Below, one piece after another: positions 59,291 through 64,000 of a stretch of 64,000 bases of DNA (the first letter of the stretch is position 1; each line of letters opens with the position of its first letter). The position numbers and the translations under genes are program-made. The stretch covers positions 1,116,001 to 1,180,000 of the forward strand of contig JAHNUO010000008.1 of the NCBI GenBank assembly GCA_019787685.1, given 5' to 3'. The DNA comes from Chiua virens (taxonomy: Eukaryota > Basidiomycota > Agaricomycetes > Boletales > Boletaceae). The notes beneath the pieces were generated by a model. It was not told the DNA's origin. It did no database searches and saw only the letters and a program-made list of their open reading frames with translations.

Positions 59291-59957
59291 ACAAGGAGTG
59301 GGGAGCATATATGAAGAACGATTGGGATCTAGTTTGACTGAAGAAGTATTATCTAAGTACGTCTGGGTTGACGTCAATACAACTAATATTACTTGTCTAC
59401 ATTTCCATGGCTGTCCCATGACCTCCATTGAGCCATTTTTCACTGGGGATGAGAGCCTGGAGGTCAAGGGTGACAAGATTGACAAAGACATTGTCTGGGA
59501 GGAGGGTGACATTTTCATTGCCCGACTCAGAAGTGATGTGGTCCAGACAGCAGGAGAGTGCATCAGAACCATCAAGAAGTTTCCCAGGGATATGGGAAAA
59601 CATTAAGTCAAAGTTGGCGAGGTCAAGGAGCCAATGAGCTTGTTGGCGATTCAAGTTCTGGGGTTGACAGAAGTACATCAAGTTTTTGTGGTCTGAGAAG
59701 ACCGTTACAGGGTGAGCACTACCATGGAGGTAATGGCGCCAGGCTTTGAGGGACTGGATAACTGCGAGGAGTTCCCGATTGTAAATGTCATAGTTTCTTT
59801 CCACAGCATTGAAGGACTGGGAAAGGTAGGAGCAAGGTTTCCAGTCACCGTTAACATCAGTCTGGAGAAGTACTCTGCCAGTAGCAAACTTGAAAGTATC
59901 TGTAGTGATGGCGAAGGGTCAAGAGGTGTCGGGAAACCAGAGAACTGGATCCATGGC

Positions 59958-60524
59958 ATCAGGAATTTAGCAATTCACTTAGTTATCCTTATTGGTACTT
60001 TTTCTCACAAATGAAGTTGGTGCAAATGACAAAAATACTGTCAATCGTACTAAGTAGACAAAGTCAATCACAAGTGTAACAGAAAGTATTAATAAGCATG
60101 TCATCATATTTCCACACAAAGAAGTAATTAACTATTACAAGTATGTACATTAGTTCATACTGTACCAAGACATAGTAGAAGGAACAGATCAGAAAAATGG
60201 ATCAATGACATGGAGGAAAGAAAAACGAGTGCCTAAGGTCACAATACCGTATCATACAAAACACAAAGAGTATGCCCCCCAGTAGTAGTGGCCTAGTCCT
60301 ACTAGTAGAGGGGAAAGTAAGCATGTGTGTGTGCATATGAAGAGGTACATGTACGGTGATTGACAAGTGTGATTCATAGCTGTTCAATAGTAGGTGATGC
60401 AATGCTGGAAAATGGTGATGGTGAGTATGGTGAGAAAGAGGGGTTATTGAGAGTAAACAGTACCATCTGGGTCTTCATAGCCTTGCATATGCTGGTAGCA
60501 GACAAGGTGGGTCGCGTTGGGGAC
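59958..60524. other. AT-rich sequence right of the Gypsy pol breakpoint
   Basis: No coding signal. Pol homology stops at about 59957. This sequence, with 61895-62513 and 63206-63253, may belong to the long terminal region of the second retroelement, whose end GGTAACA meets a polypurine tract at 63254; its left border was not identified. Confidence 0.35.
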
Positions 60525-61889
60525 TGTTACGATTTCTTTCTTTTCCTCATTTTGTTACGGTAGTTCCGGGTAGGACCTAACGTAGCCGCAAAAGCGCCAA
60601 GTACCAAGTGGCTGCGATAACTCAAACAACCACCACTTGGTATGTGGTGCGCTGGAGAGTCGAACAAGGAGTTCTGGTCAGCGGGTGGCTACCAGAGAGA
60701 CGAGTGAAGACTCAGGCGTTGCTGAGAATTGTCCGGTTGGGAATCTATACCCGAGGGACGGTCAAGGATTGAGGGTACCCTGTTGAGGGTTCGAGTGTTG
60801 GTCAAGGGACAACAGGAGAAGTCCCAGGTCGAGGAGTCACAGGGAAGGATCCGAGTGGAGCAGAGATACTCAGCTAGATTGCGGGTACTACAGAAGTACA
60901 GTGGTACAGAGGGAGTATTACTGTGAGTTATATACGTTTGATATAAAAGGGTGTTCCAACGAAGGGAAGAACTAAGTAAAGGGAACAAAGGTGAAGTGGG
61001 GACACTTCGTGAGAAGAGGGAGTCATACGATGATGACCGAACAAGGAACAAAGAAAGCTACCATGCTATGGAGCGATATGATCTCCGCAAGTACAGGGAG
61101 TGGGTCATAGAGCGGAAGAGCTAGGTAAGAGTCCATTGGGGAAATGGAGTCGACGAGGCAAAAGAGAAAAGTTGTAACACATTTCACTTGTACTACTTTG
61201 CTTTACTCGATACCAAGGTATCTTCGTACACTCATCCGTATGCGTTCCACCTTACGTAACTCAGCATTGGCTTTACCCGCATGCTTATTCTTTTCTTTCT
61301 CGTCATTACCCGATGGCATTGTACTTAGTCATTTCATCTTTGTCATCGTCCGTTGCCTTCGCATTGTACAATTCCCTTTTGGCCCTTGGCCCATTCCGCT
61401 CTTCTTGGCCACCCCTTTTGGATATCATGCACTTCCCTTTTGGCCCTTCACTCTTCCGCTCTTCTGGCCTACCCCTCTTAGTTACTTGGTCCGTGCACGA
61501 TCCTTGTAGTATAAATACCTCGCAGCGATACTCATGTACAGTAGTCTTGATCTCCGCAATCTAGCTGAGTATCTCTGCCTCCACTTGGGAACCCCCTGGT
61601 GACCTCCTTGACCCTTGACCCTTGACCCTTGACACCTACGGCCAACGCCTAGGTCCCACCTCGATTACAAGAGGAAGCCTTGGTCCCTCGGGTATAGATT
61701 CCCAACCGGACACTCTCAGCAATGCCTGAGTTCTATCCTTGATTCCACTGTTAGCACTTCGCTAACAGCAGACCTCTCGAACTCTTACAGTGCGCCATGC
61801 ATCAAGTGGTGGTTGTTTGAGTTATCACAGCCACTTGATTCTTAGCACTTTTGCGGCTACACTAGGTCCTACCCGGATCTATCATAACA
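60525..61889 (+). mobile_element. Solo LTR, family A, TSD GGGAC, interrupted by another solo LTR
   Basis: Runs from TGTTACGATTTC to ATCATAACA with perfect TSD GGGAC at 60520-60524 and 61890-61894. Its own length is 733 bp once 60553-61179 plus one TSD is removed. TATAAATA at 61511-61518 on the plus strand. Confidence 0.9.
60553..61179 (-). mobile_element. Solo LTR, family A short subtype (627 bp), TSD CATTT
   Basis: Runs from TGTTACGGTAG to TTGTAACA with perfect TSD CATTT at 60548-60552 and 61180-61184. It lies inside the oppositely oriented LTR 28 bp from its end. Confidence 0.92.
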
Positions 61890-61894
61890 GGGAC

Positions 61895-62513
61895 AATCTC
61901 GATGACGCTGGGATGGGAAAGGTGAGTGTGATGGTGTTGGGGCATCGGGGCATCAGGACTGAGCATACCATACTGAAAAAAAGGAAAGCTGTGGAAATCA
62001 TCATCGAAGTCATGAAAGGAGACACGATGAGAAAGGAGGAACTGTTTGAAAGAAGGCAAACAACAGGAATGGTGAGATAGGACATGCACCTTGCCTTAAG
62101 AGAACATGAGAGGGGTCCATGTGGCCATGGTGTGGGTTCATCATAAACAGGCTTCTATTGAGACAGTGAGGTGAGGATGCAAAGCGGTAAGATTAGAAGC
62201 ATACCTGGACATGCGGGTGGAGTGGTGGGCTCCAATGAATGCACACATACAATATTAACCACAGTGATATGAATCAGTCAAGGGAAGAAATGAAGGAAAC
62301 TTACACAATTTCACCCACTTGTTCAATCGTATGCAGTGATACCCGACATGAGACACAAGGTGGAGAAGGAAAGGAAAGGAAATGTATGCAATTTTCCATC
62401 ATGTTCGATCCTTCCAAGATGATTTTGCCGACATTGATGCATCTCTGCTAGGATATATGTGGGTGACACAAAACAGATAGAGGGGGAAGGGGCATGCATA
62501 CACACATGGGTGG
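61895..62513. other. Sequence between two solo LTRs
   Basis: Purine-rich on the plus strand, with no supported gene. The open frames at 61890-62080 and 62239-62451 lack any recognisable motif. Probably part of the second retroelement's terminal region. Confidence 0.3.
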
Positions 62514-63200
62514 TGTTACGATAGCTCTGGGTAGGACCTAGCATAGCCGCAAAAGCACTAAGTACCAAGTGGCTGCAATAACTCAAACAACCACCACTTG
62601 ATATGTGGTGTGCTGAAGAGTTGAACGAGGGTTTCTGGTCAGCGGATTGCTACCAGAGAGATGAGTGAAAACTCAGGCGTTGCTGAGAGTTGTCTGGTTG
62701 GGAATCTATACCCGAGGGACGATTGAGGGTCGAGGGTTGACTGCGATGAGTCCAAGTGTTCAAGTAAGGACTAAGAGTAGTCCAGTCGAGTGGTCACAGG
62801 TGCTGTGGCGAGTGGAGCAGAGATACTCAGCTAGATTGCAGAGATCAAGACTAGAGTACTGGAGTATCGCTGCGAGGTATTTATACTACAAGAATTGTGC
62901 ACGGACCAAGTAACTAAAAGGGGAGGCCAGAAGAGCAGAAGGGTCAAAGGGCCAAAAGGGAAGTGCACGATATCTAAAAGGGGAATCATACGATGCAGCA
63001 GCAATGGACGATGACGAAGATGAAATGACAAATGCGAAGCCATCGGATGATGACGAGAATGAAAAGAGTAAGCACTTGGGTAAAGCCGGTGCGGGTTACA
63101 TAAGAGGGAAACGAAGTATGGATGAACGTACGAGGATACCTAGGTATCGAGTGAAGAGAAGTAGTACAAGTGAAATGAAAGAAAGAAAGAAATTGTAACA
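62514..63200 (-). mobile_element. Solo LTR, family A (687 bp), TSD GGTGG
   Basis: Runs from TGTTACGATAG to TTGTAACA with perfect TSD GGTGG at 62509-62513 and 63201-63205. Its own TSD shows it is a separate solo LTR and not the 3' LTR of the gag-like element to the right. Confidence 0.9.
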
Positions 63201-63253
63201 GGTGGTAGGTCAACTTGAGGTATAGCAACATCCTATGAGATTGGTTGGTAACA

Positions 63254-63264
63254 TTACCCCCTGA
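63254..63264 (-). promoter_or_regulatory. Polypurine tract of the second retroelement
   Basis: Minus-strand TCAGGGGGTAA directly before ...GGTAACA, identical to the tract at 37401-37411 although the adjoining LTR sequence is different. Confidence 0.6.
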
Positions 63265-63295
63265 GTACGATCAAAGCACCAAGTGAAGATCATCA

Positions 63296-64000
63296 CTAGA
63301 AATTGAATGCATCATGGACAGGACTGCCTGTGATATTGGCGTAGCCCTCATCATCGATAGGGTCATCACATGGGGATGCCAAGCGTTGATCAGGAGACAC
63401 GGAACGTTGTCGCACATGGCAGCAGGCTCGCTGAGGTGGGGGTATTGGGAGTATGGAGCGGTCGTTGCGGCGAGATGATGAAGATGAGTTCGTCGAGGAG
63501 GACGACAAGGATGGGATGGTAGGACAAGGGGATCGCCTTCTCCAAGTATTTCTGGCAGCCACGGGAGTAAGCCGATTGGCAAGGGGGATGCGAGCGCGTA
63601 TCCTAGGAGGTCGTCCAGGGCAGCAGGATTGGATGTGACCTGGGGCCCATGTGAGGCAGATAGGGCACTGGTACATGGGGCACTCGGTGTGGATGTGGCC
63701 GAGTTTTCAGCATTCGAAGCAGGCTTTGTGCCATCTAGGGTGATCGTTGGGAAGGGATACCTGACTGGTCTGAAACATCAGTTCAGCTTCAGTGCGGTTA
63801 CAAGCCAACATCTCTTCTTCGGTGAAGGGGGTGGATGAAGCAGATGGGGTGGAGGAAGGATGAGTGGGAGGAACCATTCGGCAGGATAGGTCCGCTTGAT
63901 AGCGGTGGAGGTCTTCCAGAAATTCGCCTATCTGCATCTGGTGGAGAGAGTGTTCAATGTAGGTGTGGATGCGGTCGTGGATTTGTCTGGTAACCACAGA
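63296..64000 (-). pseudogene. Gag-like zinc-knuckle ORF of a second retroelement (runs off the window)
   Basis: Homologous to 37449-38400: RQIHDRIHTYIEHSLHQMQIG, an acidic linker, then the knuckle CFEC-stop-KLGHIHTEC with TGA inside it, CPICLTWAPGHIQSCC, Arg/Pro segment and tail ending GSPVHDAFNF. It again ends a few tens of bases before a polypurine tract. The TGA makes the copy defective unless read through. The 5' part lies beyond 64000. Confidence 0.65.

Larger units (their letters stand above)
53268..59447 (-). mobile_element. Plavaka/CACTA-like DNA transposon (6.18 kb), 7-bp TSD
   Basis: Terminal inverted repeats of about 43 bp start CCCAGTGAAAAATGG and differ at about five positions. 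The flanking GATGAGA (53261-53267 and 59448-59454) is a perfect 7-bp duplication, and removing one copy plus the element restores the Gypsy frame LDLQALIAKSLAEDP. On the minus strand it carries a broken transposase followed by two accessory ORFs. Family assignment rests on the transposase C-terminal half. Confidence 0.82.
36610..59957 (-). mobile_element. Chromodomain Ty3/Gypsy retrotransposon, 5'-truncated, carrying nested insertions
   Basis: Outermost element of the nest. On the minus strand it runs from the end of reverse transcriptase/RNase H (about 59957) through integrase and chromodomain, a gag-like ORF, a polypurine tract and a family A LTR (37400-36610). Insertions inside it are the Plavaka-like element (53268-59447), a solo LTR (52393-53145) and the LINE (38433-51031), each flanked by its own TSD and each restoring Gypsy coding sequence or continuity when removed. 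No 5' LTR and no protease or main RT palm were found, so it is defective. Confidence 0.75.
51044..59957 (-). pseudogene. Gypsy pol: RNase H, integrase and chromodomain, interrupted twice
   Basis: From right to left. RNase H: PFAITTDTFKFATGRVLLQTD, then NYDIYNRELLAVIQSLKAW, SDHKNLMYF and GKLLDGSDALS. The tether LDLQALI (59455) continues across the Plavaka-like insertion as AKSLAEDPLIL (53260). After the solo LTR at 52393-53145 comes integrase: the His/Cys zinc region FWWPGLTSFVCSYISSCAACQ, then VDLIMDLLVSAEGYNSL and DHSLTKGVIL; the core shows MDRN where the second Asp is expected, and it frameshifts near 51900. Chromodomain FEIEWILNHN...FLIWWKGY...SWEPE lies at about 51130-51253. Several stops; non-functional. 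Confidence 0.82.

Noticed and set aside
62514..63253. Initial reading as the 3' LTR of the gag-like element at 63296-64000
   Set aside because: A perfect GGTGG duplication flanks 62514-63200, and the polypurine tract is 53 bp further right next to a different end.

Overview
This window reads as the nuclear genome of a filamentous basidiomycete, most likely an agaricomycete. Genes are split by many 48-75 bp GT-AG introns. The gene set is fungal (Zn2Cys6 regulators, REG1-type phosphatase regulator, GH16 glucanases, PEX7), and the repeats are a chromodomain Ty3/Gypsy element, a Tad/I-like LINE, Plavaka/CACTA-like, Harbinger and hAT-like DNA transposons. A Rhizoctonia/Ceratobasidium-type fungus is possible, but that is inference only. 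No rRNA, tRNA, CRISPR or prokaryotic feature was seen.

Layout. (1) 1-3787: transposon relics, including a Harbinger transposase broken by two solo LTRs of different families. (2) 3788-7462: a multi-exon P-loop NTPase gene on a 3.7-kb segment that recurs inverted at about 31128-34788. (3) 9047-30662: a compact, GC-richer island of ordinary genes: VPS9/CUE Rab5 exchange factor (-), REG1-like PP1 regulator (+), NAD(P)HX dehydratase (+), phosphoglucomutase (+), two tandem secreted GH16 enzymes (+), a protein with five tandem Zn2Cys6 clusters (+), two neighbouring genes sharing an unnamed 28-residue CCHC finger (+), a SIRT4-like sirtuin (-) and PEX7 (+). (4) 34789-64000: an AT-richer nest of transposons.

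The nest can be unpacked from target-site duplications (TSDs). A chromodomain Gypsy element on the minus strand (3' LTR at 36610-37400, pol out to about 59957) was hit by a LINE (38433-51031, 12-bp TSD), a solo LTR (52393-53145) and a 6.2-kb Plavaka/CACTA-like transposon (53268-59447, 7-bp TSD). The LINE carries a solo LTR (39896-42658), which carries another insertion (40027-42087), which carries another solo LTR (41169-41902): five levels. The LINE also holds two hAT-like elements with 8-bp TSDs, one of which contains a further solo LTR and MITE. Ten solo LTRs have perfect 5-bp TSDs, so LTR-LTR recombination has been frequent.

Most unusual points: with the LINE removed, the Gypsy element has a gag-like zinc-knuckle ORF downstream of the pol chromodomain, directly before the polypurine tract; the five-cluster Zn2Cys6 protein has duplicated 17-bp and 30-bp microexons; three copies of one finger with identical spacing lie in two adjacent genes; and the inverted NTPase copies flank the gene island and differ mainly in one N-terminal stretch.

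How genes work together: fungal genes here are transcribed individually, so no operon is implied. The GH16 pair and the CCHC-finger pair look like local tandem duplications. The other island genes serve separate processes: endosomal traffic, glucose signalling, metabolite repair, glycogen/cell-wall sugar supply, peroxisomal import and mitochondrial deacylation.
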